This document shows, in pieces, positions 1-6,019 of a stretch of DNA of 7,911 bases. Source of the DNA: DATARH01 sp038228485 (GTDB lineage Bacteria > Pseudomonadota > Alphaproteobacteria > ATCC43930 > CGMCC-115725). A model generated the notes under the pieces. The model saw only the letters and a list, made by a program, of their open reading frames with translations. It did not search any database and was not told the origin of the DNA. Within the stretch, counting starts at the first letter, position 1, and every line of letters starts with the position of its first letter. The translations under genes and the position numbers were made by a program. Location of the stretch: NCBI GenBank assembly GCA_038228485.1, contig JBBRPG010000181.1:1-7911 (forward strand), given 5' to 3'.

Positions 1-136
1 AACCTGCCGCGGGCGGCATGCGCGATCGCAGCGAGGCCGCCGCCGCGATGGCGCCCAGATACATCAGCACGCTCAACGAGAACGCGCCCTCGATGCCGAT
101 GCCGGCGAGCAGGAAGCCGCCAACGCTCGGGCCGAC
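1..136 (-). pseudogene. Fragment of an MFS transporter gene (paralogue A), cut at both window edge and junction
   Basis: Read on the minus strand, this stretch is open and encodes a peptide that begins VGPSVGGFLLAGIGIEGAF and continues SLSVLMYLGAIAAAASL before running off the left edge. This is the motif-C region (GPxxGG, transmembrane segment 5) and the following segment 6 of a major facilitator transporter. About half of its residues match the plus-strand MFS remnant that starts at 126, but the DNA differs throughout, so it is a second gene and not a copy of the same one. No N-terminal half exists upstream; beyond about 136 the sequence belongs to the other gene. An ATG at 139-137 is in frame but has no reason to be a true start. 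The rest of the gene lies outside the window, so its fate is unknown. Confidence 0.6.
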
Positions 137-869
137 CATCGGCGGGCTGGTGCTGGCCGAAACCGGCATCGCCGGCGCGTTTTCGATCAGCGTCGTCTGC
201 TACGCCCTGGCCCTCGTCGCGGCGATGCGGCTGCAGCACCGCAACGCGGTGACGCCGGTGCGCGGCGGCGCGGTGTTCGCGCCGATCGTCGAAGGGTTGC
301 TGCTGGCGCGCCGCGATCCGCGGCTGGTGGCGATCCTGACCGTGACCGTGATCTACAATGTCTTCGGCTGGCCGTTCACCAGCATGATCCCGGTGATCGG
401 GCAAGACAGTCTGCATCTCGGCGCGAGCGGCATCGGCATTCTCGCCAGCATGGACGGGATCGGCTCGTTCGCCGGCGCCATCGCCATCGCGCTGTGGGTG
501 CGGCAGGCGCATTTCACCCGGCTCTATATCGGCGCGGTGTTGAGCTATCTGGTGCTGCTGATCGGATTTGCGCTGGCGCCGAGCACCGCTTTCGCCGGCG
601 CGGCGCTCCTGTTGACCGGGTTGGCCAATTCAGGGTTCAGCGTGATGCAGGCGACCTTGATCTATCTCGCCGCGCCGGCGGAAATGCGCAGCCGGCTTTA
701 CGGCGTCCTGTCGCTGTGCATCGGCTCGGGGCTTGTCGGCTTTCTCCATCTCGGCCTCTTGGCCGAGGCGATCGGGGCGCCGTGGGCGACGACGGTGAGC
801 GGGCTTGAAGGGCTGCTGGCGCTGGCGCTGACCTGGCGGAAGTGGAAGCGGCTGTTCGAGCGAGGCTAA
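126..869 (+). pseudogene. MFS transporter, C-terminal part only (paralogue B)
   Basis: The frame encodes about 247 residues of a major facilitator superfamily inner-membrane transporter of the MFS_3/EntS-like kind. It starts at LGPTIGGLVLAETGIAGAF, the motif-C region that normally sits near residue 150 of a roughly 400-residue, 12-helix protein. Further hydrophobic segments follow (LVAILTVTVIYNVFGW, the stretch after ASGIGIL, YLVLLIGFAL, GAALLLTGLA). A conserved-looking late loop, AAPAEMRSRLYGVLSL, precedes the last helices and a basic tail WRKWKRL. The frame extends back to an ATG at 18, but the first 36 codons are the antisense of another MFS gene and do not look like a natural N-terminus. 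About five N-terminal helices are missing, so transport function is unlikely. Its TAA overlaps the stop codon of the convergent flavin monooxygenase gene by four bases. The substrate cannot be told. Confidence 0.75.
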
Positions 870-1858
870 GGCGCGCAGGCGCGGACCACCGCCTCGAACC
901 GGGCCTTGGCGCCGGGGCCGCGGGCATAGGGGCTGAGGATCGGCACATCGATCCCGGAAGCCCGGTAGGCCTCGAGCCGCTCGCGGCATTGCGCCGGAGT
1001 GCCGGCGATGCTGGTGACGTCGATCATCCGGTCGCTGACCGCGCGCACCGCGCCGTCCCGGTCGCCGCGCGCCCACGCCGCCGCGATCGCCGCCGCTTCC
1101 TCGGCAAAGCCGCTTTCGGCGACCAGCCGGTTGTAGCGCGGGAAAAAGCCGAGATAGAAGCCGAGCCCCGGCCGCAGCACGGCGAGGGCCTCCTCTCGGC
1201 TGTCCGCCACCGCCGCGGGCAGCAGGGTCGTCACCGTGATCTGGGCGGGATCGCGGCCGGCTCGCGCCGCGCCCTCGGCCAGCGATTGCCGGGCCGGGCC
1301 TGCAGTCGCCAAGGTGCTGCGCGTCAGGATCAGGCCGTCGGCGATCTCGCCGGTGAGCGCGGTCATCTTCGGAAACACCGCCGAGAGGTAGATCGGCAGC
1401 GCCGGCCGGCGCGGCGCGAACCACAGGTCGAAGCGCGCGATGCGGAATGTCTCGCCCTCGTAATGCAGCGCGCTGTCGCGCAGCAGCGCCCGGATCGCCG
1501 CGACGGTTTCGCGGGTCCGGGTCAGCGGTTTCGCGTAGGCGACGCCATGCTCGGCCTCGACCTGCACCTTGTGGCTCGACCCGATGCCGAGGATGAACCG
1601 CCCGCCCGACAAATCGTCGACCGTCGCGGCGGCCATCGCGATCGTCGGCACGGTGCGGACAAAGACGCTGGTGATGCTGGTGCCGAGGGCGATCCGTGAG
1701 GTCTGCGTCGCGGCCGCCGCCAAAGTCGCGAACTGGTCGCCGCCGTGGCCTTCCGCGACCCAGGCGGATTCGTAGCCTAGCTCTTCCGCCAGCCTGATGC
1801 AGTCGACGATTTCGGCCGGGCTGGGGCCGCCGGAAAAGGCGATGCCGAGGCGCGCCAT
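866..1858 (-). CDS. LLM-class (luciferase-like) flavin-dependent oxidoreductase
   Basis: This encodes a 330-residue cytoplasmic protein of the bacterial luciferase-like monooxygenase family, a TIM-barrel fold that uses FMNH2 or F420. Visible family features are the N-terminal strand MARLGIAFSGG, the segment AEELGYESAWVAEGHGGD after the first helix, TSRIALGTSITSVFVRTVPT, and the strongly typical DDLSGGRFILGIGSSHKVQ. A late barrel segment contains GTPAQCRERLEAYRASGID. The length is normal for the family. The ATG at 1858 is chosen because AGGAG lies six bases upstream and the frame further upstream overlaps the amidohydrolase gene. It is the second gene of a minus-strand operon, 29 bases after the amidohydrolase stop, so both probably act in one catabolic route. 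The substrate, and whether FMN or F420 is used, cannot be read from the sequence. Confidence 0.9.
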   Translation of the reverse strand: MARLGIAFSGGPSPAEIVDCIRLAEELGYESAWVAEGHGGDQFATLAAAATQTSRIALGTSITSVFVRTVPTIAMAAATVDDLSGGRFILGIGSSHKVQVEAEHGVAYAKPLTRTRETVAAIRALLRDSALHYEGETFRIARFDLWFAPRRPALPIYLSAVFPKMTALTGEIADGLILTRSTLATAGPARQSLAEGAARAGRDPAQITVTTLLPAAVADSREEALAVLRPGLGFYLGFFPRYNRLVAESGFAEEAAAIAAAWARGDRDGAVRAVSDRMIDVTSIAGTPAQCRERLEAYRASGIDVPILSPYARGPGAKARFEAVVRACAP

Positions 1859-1864
1859 GTCTTT

Positions 1865-1869
1865 CTCCT
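1865..1869 (-). promoter_or_regulatory. Ribosome binding site of the LLM oxidoreductase
   Basis: The minus strand reads AGGAG six bases before the ATG at 1858, inside the 29-base gap after the amidohydrolase stop. It fixes the start of the 330-residue form against longer readings of the frame. Confidence 0.75.
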
Positions 1870-1887
1870 GCCGATTTCCGTTGGCGG

Positions 1888-3384
1888 CTATTCCGGCCGC
1901 GCGCCGTAGCGGTGGACGTGATAGGGCATGCGCGCCAGACCGGGACAATAGCTGCCGACCACCGGCTCCAGCGCCTCGTAAAGTCGGCGGTTGTCGGCAT
2001 TGACCGCAGCTAGCCGCTCGCGGGCAGCCTCGGCACGGGCGCGCAGCGCGGCGAGATCGATACCGACCGGCCGTCGTCCGCTGACCACCATCCGGCCGCC
2101 GATCATCACGCTGTCGACCGCGGTGCCGTCCTCGCAATGGACGAGCTGGTGGACCGGGTCGTTGAGCGGCAGCCAGTTGGGATGATCGAGATCGAGCAGC
2201 ACCAGGTCGGCCTTCCAGCCCGGCGCGATGCGCCCGATCCTGTCGCCAAAACCGAGCACGCGGGCGCTACCCTCGGTTGCCGCCAGCGCCGCCTCGCGCG
2301 TCGTCAGCCAGCGCCGGTATTCCGGGCCCTGCACTTTGGAGACGAACGAGGCGAGCCGCATCGCCTCGTACATGTTCTGGTTGTCGGCGCACGAGGCGCC
2401 GTCGGTGCCGATGCCGAGATTGACTCGCCGCTCCAGCATCGCCCGCGTGTCGGCAAGGCCGCAGCCGAGCCGCATGTTGCTGCCAGGATTATGGGCGACC
2501 GAGGAGCCGTGGTCGCCGAGCCGAGCCATGTCGTCCTCGTCGAGCCAGACCCCGTGGGCGACGGTGAAATGCGGCCCTAGCACCCCGAGCGCATCGAGAT
2601 GCGCCGTCTGGGTCTTGCCGTACAGCCGCAGGCTCGCCACCGCTTGTACCTTCGATTCGGCGACATGCGAGTGCAGCGGCACGCCGTAATCGCGCGCCAA
2701 TCCTGCGCAGCCGAGGATGAAACTATCCGAGCAATGATGCGGGATGGTCGGCGCCACCGCGGGCCGCACCAGGTCGCGGTCGGCGCCCCACGCGTCGAAC
2801 GCCGTGCGGATCGCCGCCAGCGTGATGTCGCCGGGCGCCAGGCGCAGCGCCGCGACCTTTTCCTGCAATGCCGCCGGCACCGCCTCGGCCATGCCGGGGA
2901 TCGCCTCATAGAAACTGCGGTCGGCGACCATCGGCGCCACCACCGCGCGCATGCCGAGCTCGGCATAAGCGGAGGCGACCGCCGTCATGCCCTCGGTGCT
3001 TGGCACAGGCCACTCGAAGAACAGATCGTAGCAGGCGGTGCAGCCCTTCAGCATCATCTCGATCGCGCCGATCTGCGCCGACACTCGCAAATCGTCGAGC
3101 CCGCGGTTGCCGCCGAGCCACGGCGCCGCTGTCAGCAGCAATTCGAGCGTCCAACGATCGCCCATCCCCTTGGCCAGGTTGCCGTGCGAATGAGTGTGCG
3201 CGTTGACCAGCCCGGGATGGATCAGCCGCCGGCCGGCGTCGATCTCGACGGCACCTTCGGGTGCGACGCAACCCGGCGGCCCGATTTGGCGGATGGTGTC
3301 GTCCTCGATCAGGATGTCGGCCGGCTCGGCGGTGCCAGCGGCGATGTCGAGGACACGGCCCCCGCGCAATATCATGTGACCCAT
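1888..3384 (-). CDS. Metal-dependent amidohydrolase (AtzA/TrzA, chlorohydrolase/deaminase subfamily)
   Basis: This encodes a 498-residue cytoplasmic hydrolase of the amidohydrolase superfamily, the group that includes triazine hydrolases, cytosine deaminase and S-adenosylhomocysteine deaminase. These enzymes remove an amino or chloro group, or open an amide, using one metal ion. The metal and catalytic residues are in order and well spaced: HTH at 63-65 in HPGLVNAHTHSHGN, H240 and E243 in LHSHVAESK, H277 in VAHGVWL and D328 in GIGTDGAS. NPGSNMRLGCGL (299-310) is the usual substrate-pocket loop. The C-terminal GRIAPGWKADLVLLDLDHPN segment rebuilds the small beta domain. ATG at 3384 is preferred over the one three codons later because GGGAGG lies six bases upstream. 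It is first in an operon with the flavin oxidoreductase. The exact substrate is not determinable. Confidence 0.92.
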   Translation of the reverse strand: MGHMILRGGRVLDIAAGTAEPADILIEDDTIRQIGPPGCVAPEGAVEIDAGRRLIHPGLVNAHTHSHGNLAKGMGDRWTLELLLTAAPWLGGNRGLDDLRVSAQIGAIEMMLKGCTACYDLFFEWPVPSTEGMTAVASAYAELGMRAVVAPMVADRSFYEAIPGMAEAVPAALQEKVAALRLAPGDITLAAIRTAFDAWGADRDLVRPAVAPTIPHHCSDSFILGCAGLARDYGVPLHSHVAESKVQAVASLRLYGKTQTAHLDALGVLGPHFTVAHGVWLDEDDMARLGDHGSSVAHNPGSNMRLGCGLADTRAMLERRVNLGIGTDGASCADNQNMYEAMRLASFVSKVQGPEYRRWLTTREAALAATEGSARVLGFGDRIGRIAPGWKADLVLLDLDHPNWLPLNDPVHQLVHCEDGTAVDSVMIGGRMVVSGRRPVGIDLAALRARAEAARERLAAVNADNRRLYEALEPVVGSYCPGLARMPYHVHRYGARPE

Positions 3385-3390
3385 CGGATG

Positions 3391-3396
3391 CCTCCC
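3391..3396 (-). promoter_or_regulatory. Ribosome binding site of the amidohydrolase
   Basis: The minus strand shows GGGAGG six bases before the ATG at 3384. The alternative ATG at 3375 would be 15 bases away, so the site selects the upstream start. Confidence 0.75.
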
Positions 3397-3427
3397 GCGC
3401 GGCTCTCGGGCCGCGGCGCATCATCCA

Positions 3428-3455
3428 AGGCTTGCACGCCCCGAACCGCAAGCCT
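3428..3455. promoter_or_regulatory. Perfect 8-bp inverted repeat upstream of the amidohydrolase operon, possible operator
   Basis: The arms AGGCTTGC (3428-3435) and GCAAGCCT (3448-3455) are exact reverse complements, separated by 12 bases, with centres 20 bp apart. They lie 44-71 bases before the start codon at 3384, where a promoter would be expected. On the minus strand a weak promoter candidate overlaps the repeat (TTGCGG, 17 bases, TTGGAT). A two-turn spacing suits a dimeric regulator, but no regulator gene is in view and a chance repeat is possible. Confidence 0.4.
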
Positions 3456-3502
3456 GTTGACGGCTCGGCGGGCATTTTGCAGGTGATGGATTGGGCGACG
3501 AT

Positions 3503-3530
3503 TGGTGGAGCCGAGGGGGATCGAACCCCT
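3503..3530 (-). other. 3' end of a tRNA or tmRNA gene (T arm, acceptor 3' strand, CCA): probable attachment site
   Basis: On the minus strand this stretch gives a complete T arm: stem AGGGG, loop TTCGATC, stem CCCCT (3530-3514). It is followed at once by the seven-base acceptor strand CGGCTCC, discriminator A and an encoded CCA (3505-3503). The acceptor end suits tRNA-Ala or tmRNA. Upstream bases ATTTCG, CCT, GACG recall the tmRNA segment before the T arm, but I find no anticodon arm and no matching 5' acceptor half at a normal distance on either side. It therefore looks like a displaced 3' end left by site-specific integration. The integrase gene that follows, on the side away from the CCA, agrees: the complete RNA gene would lie at the far end of the element. 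Confidence 0.6.
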
Positions 3531-3616
3531 CGTCAGGCGAAATCGCATGAAACGCGGTGCACTATCAAGGCCGCCTTAAACGCTCAGTTAATCAAGGCTC
3601 TTCGTCCCGCATCGTG

Positions 3617-3645
3617 TTGCAAACCCGACCATTAGGTTTCATACT
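3617..3645 (+). promoter_or_regulatory. Possible sigma-70 promoter for the integrase
   Basis: TTGCAA (3617-3622) and CATACT (3640-3645) are separated by 17 bases and each matches four of six consensus positions. They sit just before the inverted and direct repeats at 3646-3676. The match is modest and could be chance. Confidence 0.25.
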
Positions 3646-3676
3646 GTTCCGTCTAATCGGAACCTATTTGGAACCT
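3646..3676. repeat. Inverted repeat GTTCCG/CGGAAC plus repeated GGAACCT before the integrase
   Basis: GTTCCG (3646-3651) and CGGAAC (3658-3663) form a 6-bp inverted repeat with a 6-base loop. GGAACCT occurs twice, at 3659 and 3670, 11 bases apart. A looser inverted copy, TAGGTTTC, lies at about 3633-3640. Clusters like this near an integrase could be arm-type integrase sites or an operator; the role is inferred from position only. Confidence 0.35.
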
Positions 3677-3783
3677 TAGCCTATGGCTGAGCAACGTCTG
3701 AGCCGTCGCATTTCACCGATCGGGCTCTAAAGGCTATCAGGCCGCCACCGCGCCCAAAGCAAGTCGACTACTTCGACGAAAGC

Positions 3784-4914
3784 TTGCCGGGCTTCGGGCT
3801 GCGCGTTTCCTATAATGGGCGCAAGTCCTGGATCGTGCTTTACCGCTGCCACGGTGTGAAAGGGCGATTGACCCTGGGACGGTTTGATGTGCTGCCGCTC
3901 GTTGATGCTCGGGAGCAGGCACGCGACGGCCTTAAGTCAGCGGCCCGAGGAGAAGACCCCGCCGCTCGAAAGCACCGTGACCGCGAGGCGCCCACGTTCA
4001 AGCAGCTCGCCGACCGCTACATCGAGGAATATGCGAAGCCGCGTAAGCGCACCTGGGAGAAAGACCGGCGACTGCTCGACAACAATCTCATTCCCGCCCT
4101 CGGTCGCAAGAAGGCTCACCTGGTCACGCGCGCCGATCTTCGATCCGAGCTGAACGCGGTCAAAAACCGCCCCGCGCCCGTTGAGGCCAACCGGACCTTT
4201 GAAGTCGTGCGCCGGCTCTTCAATTGGGCCATCGAGGAGGAAGTCGTCACCGAGAACCCGGCTTTCAAACTGCCGAAGCCAGCCGAGGAAACGCCGCGCG
4301 AGCGGACCCTGACCGCTGACGAGCTGCAAGTGCTATGGCGCTCGCTCGACGATGCGAGCCCGGTCGTTCGGGGCCTGTTCCGATTAATGCTGCTTGCCGC
4401 ACAGCGGCGGAACGAGGTCTCGCGGATGCGATGGGCCGATCTCGATCGCCGTGACGGCTGGTGGAACATCCCTGCCGAACTGACGAAGACCAAGCGGCCG
4501 TACCGGGTGCCGCTAACGCCGGCGATGCTGGCCATCATCGAAGAGATCGAGAAGCTCTCCCTGGATGCCGAATGGGTGTTTCCCCGAGCAGAGGGCGGCG
4601 GTCCAGTTCCCGAGACAAACGCGACACGTCCCTTTCGGAAAATCATCAAGGCGTCCGGGATCGCTCATTTCATGCCGCACGACCTGTTGCACACGGTCAC
4701 TAGCCACATGACCGCGATGGGTATCTCGCAATTCGATGTCGGGAAGGTCCGGCACCATACGTCGCGCGATTCCAAGACCAGCACGAGCCGGTACGACCAC
4801 TATGCTTATGACCGAGAGAAACGGCGAGCGCTCGATCTCTGGAATGCCCGCTTGCTCGATATCGTAGCGGGTAAGTCGAGCGGATCGAACGTGGTTCAGT
4901 TGGCGAGCGCGTAA
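3784..4914 (+). CDS. int: Tyrosine-type recombinase/integrase (DUF4102 family), probably defective
   Basis: This is a site-specific recombinase that would integrate and excise the element. The N-terminal arm-binding domain shows LPGFGLRVSYNGRKSW and KGRLTLGRFDVLPL. A SAM-like core-binding domain follows (TFKQLADRYIEEYAKP onward), then the catalytic domain. Visible catalytic residues are R208 in AQRRNEV, a lysine in LTKTKRPYRVPL, H299 in PHDLLHT, H325 in VRHHT and nucleophile Y337 in SRYDHYAYDREKR. The second catalytic arginine, expected in HDLRRT, is leucine (L302). The family-like N-terminus (HFTDRALKAI, then QVDYFDESL) is open in frame from 3691 but has no ATG, GTG, CTG or TTG before the TTG at 3784. 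The ATG at 3683 is out of frame and stops at 3730. The family is certain; activity is doubtful. Confidence 0.85.
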   Translation: MPGFGLRVSYNGRKSWIVLYRCHGVKGRLTLGRFDVLPLVDAREQARDGLKSAARGEDPAARKHRDREAPTFKQLADRYIEEYAKPRKRTWEKDRRLLDNNLIPALGRKKAHLVTRADLRSELNAVKNRPAPVEANRTFEVVRRLFNWAIEEEVVTENPAFKLPKPAEETPRERTLTADELQVLWRSLDDASPVVRGLFRLMLLAAQRRNEVSRMRWADLDRRDGWWNIPAELTKTKRPYRVPLTPAMLAIIEEIEKLSLDAEWVFPRAEGGGPVPETNATRPFRKIIKASGIAHFMPHDLLHTVTSHMTAMGISQFDVGKVRHHTSRDSKTSTSRYDHYAYDREKRRALDLWNARLLDIVAGKSSGSNVVQLASA

Positions 4915-4920
4915 TTCAGA

Positions 4921-4980
4921 TCGCGGCGGATAGGGTCTGCAGCCTGACACGGCCGATACCGCACCGGCTTTCCGCCGCGA
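4921..4980. repeat. Perfect 10-bp inverted repeat after the integrase
   Basis: TCGCGGCGGA (4921-4930) and TCCGCCGCGA (4971-4980) are exact reverse complements around a 40-base centre, in the 98-base gap between the integrase stop and the next gene. No T-run follows, so it is not a standard intrinsic terminator. It could be a protein-binding site, a structured leader for the gene at 5013, or chance in GC-rich DNA. Confidence 0.4.
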
Positions 4981-5000
4981 CCACCCTGCGGAGAGCTTGC

Positions 5001-5005
5001 GGAGG
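5001..5005 (+). promoter_or_regulatory. Ribosome binding site of the gene at 5013
   Basis: GGAGG sits seven bases before the ATG at 5013. It supports that start and shows the low-GC open frame is a real gene. Confidence 0.7.
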
Positions 5006-5012
5006 CGCCGTC

Positions 5013-5564
5013 ATGGTCAACCGGGCTGAACTTGGGGAGCTTTCAGTAAGCCGTTATTCCGACGACGATTTACGACGCATCGCCGAGGCTTGCGGACACA
5101 TGAACGACCGCGATCTAGGGCCCTTGCGTGACGCACTGGACCGCGCCCTGCTTCGGTGTGAAATCGCTCGGGTTCCTGAAAAAACGCCCTCGGACAGTCA
5201 AATGAAAAAAGCGGCGGAGGACATTCACGCAATTACGTTGCGGTTGGGCAAGAAGTTCGAAGCGCTAGAAGATGTCCTGACGTTTGTCGTTATTAATCGG
5301 CTCGGCAGCCCTTGGAATATAGGTCACATGGCCGATGCTATTAAAGATCTTCAAAAATTCTCGAAAGCAATGCTTGACGCCGCTGTTTGCTCGGCCACCG
5401 GAACAAATTCTAACAGCGAGCCAGGACAATCATCATCACTGGAGCTGCTGGTTGGCAAAGACTTACCCGAAATGTACCAAAAATTTTCGGGTCTAAAATT
5501 TCGGATTAAAAAATTCGTTGACGGTACAGTCGGGGGGTCCGGAATAATCTTTATCCAGGCGTGA
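5013..5564 (+). CDS. Unrecognised protein of the mobile element, C-terminus apparently cut by TGA
   Basis: This is a 183-residue protein that I cannot assign to a family. It has no signal peptide or clear membrane segment and looks soluble and mainly helical (DDLRRIAEAC; LGPLRDALDRALLRCEIARV; MKKAAEDIHAITLRLGKKFEALEDVL). After a low-complexity stretch (TGTNSNSEPGQSSS), the end reads GLKFRIKKFVDGTVGGSGIIFIQA and stops at TGA. Accessory proteins of this kind next to integrases often end in a segment like PFIRFVQAVL followed by more residues. Here the same frame continues directly after the stop with MKPFRPMAPATIETHWDNYR, so the gene probably once reached further. The second half is much poorer in GC than the flanks, a sign of foreign origin. 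Start chosen from GGAGG seven bases upstream. Confidence 0.7.
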   Translation: MVNRAELGELSVSRYSDDDLRRIAEACGHMNDRDLGPLRDALDRALLRCEIARVPEKTPSDSQMKKAAEDIHAITLRLGKKFEALEDVLTFVVINRLGSPWNIGHMADAIKDLQKFSKAMLDAAVCSATGTNSNSEPGQSSSLELLVGKDLPEMYQKFSGLKFRIKKFVDGTVGGSGIIFIQA

Positions 5565-5795
5565 ATGAAGCCCTTTCGTCCGATGGCGCCCGCTACGATC
5601 GAAACTCACTGGGATAATTATCGGCGTAGACATGGGGGTTTGGGGCAAAAAACTAGCTCAAAAAGCGTCTTTTTTACTGAGTCTTGCATGCGCCATCTTC
5701 GCGTTTACCGAGCATTCGGGCAGTCCGACGCTCAGAGTAGCGCGGAGGACTTATGTCTCACCAAGCAAGTAGTGTTTCGCCGAACGAAGCCCTGA
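5565..5795 (+). pseudogene. In-frame continuation of the 5013 gene beyond its TGA
   Basis: The frame of the preceding gene stays open after TGA (5562-5564). It encodes MKPFRPMAPATIETHWDNYR and then RRHGG before turning into sequence without a recognisable pattern. The first 25 or so codons read like the natural C-terminal tail of the upstream protein. The later part overlaps the promoter region and start of the AlpA-like gene and is probably open by chance. An ATG follows the TGA directly, but no ribosome binding site sits before it. It could also be a separate small gene translated by reinitiation; I favour a remnant. Confidence 0.35.
5660..5674. repeat. AT-rich inverted repeat AAAAAG-CGT-CTTTTT before the AlpA-like gene
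   Basis: AAAAAG (5660-5665) and CTTTTT (5669-5674) are reverse complements around CGT, 79 bases before the ATG at 5753. CTC just upstream and GAG (5679-5681) add a looser outer match. It could be an operator for the AlpA-like protein; the stem is too AT-rich for a terminator. Confidence 0.25.
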
Positions 5796-6013
5796 CCTCG
5801 GATTTAATCCGGGGATGGGACGGCGTTTGTGAAGAGGTAAAAAAATCGAGGGTCCAGCTTTGGCGCGATATCCGTGCCGGGACGTTCCCAGCGCCGATCG
5901 AGTTGGGCGCCAATTCGGTTGGTTGGTATCGCAGCGAAGTGGAGGAGTGGAAACGCTCTCGCCCTCGCCGCACCTATGGTCGCGGTGTCACCGCCGCTCC
6001 TGAAGCGGCTTGA
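5753..6013 (+). CDS. AlpA-family helix-turn-helix regulator/excisionase
   Basis: This is an 86-residue small DNA-binding protein of the AlpA/MerR-like winged-helix group, which in phages, satellites and islands switches on integrase or excision functions. The central pattern is typical: a first helix ending in VCEEVKKSRVQLWRDIRAG, the wing TFPAPIELGANSVGWYRSEV, and the final helix EEWKRSRPR. AlpA proteins are usually 60-90 residues, so the length fits. The basic C-terminus (RPRRTYGRG) is also common. The start is set by GGAGG at 5744-5748, only four bases before the ATG. Its location after the integrase supports a role in excision control or in driving the genes to its right. Whether it binds the nearby AT-rich inverted repeat is unknown. 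Confidence 0.85.
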   Translation: MSHQASSVSPNEALTSDLIRGWDGVCEEVKKSRVQLWRDIRAGTFPAPIELGANSVGWYRSEVEEWKRSRPRRTYGRGVTAAPEAA

Positions 6014-6019
6014 TGGAAA

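Noticed and set aside
18..125. The ATG at 18 as the true start of the MFS transporter
   Set aside because: The first 36 codons are the antisense of another MFS gene and give a peptide unlike any transporter N-terminus; no ribosome binding site is visible.
630..2000. A 456-codon minus-strand frame overlapping the flavin oxidoreductase and the MFS remnant
   Set aside because: Its product is arginine-rich with no domain, and it lies in the wrong frame of a well-supported gene.
3503..3605. A complete tRNA or complete permuted tmRNA gene
   Set aside because: I could not form an anticodon arm or find a 5' acceptor half at the correct distance. A GAGCC near 3597-3601 could pair but leaves no cloverleaf. 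No tmRNA coding piece follows on the left.
4921..4980. Inverted repeat as an intrinsic terminator of the integrase
   Set aside because: The centre is 40 bases long and no T-run follows the second arm.
5562..5564. TGA as a selenocysteine codon
   Set aside because: No SECIS-like hairpin is evident directly after it, and the protein is not a known selenoprotein. A mutated stop is simpler.
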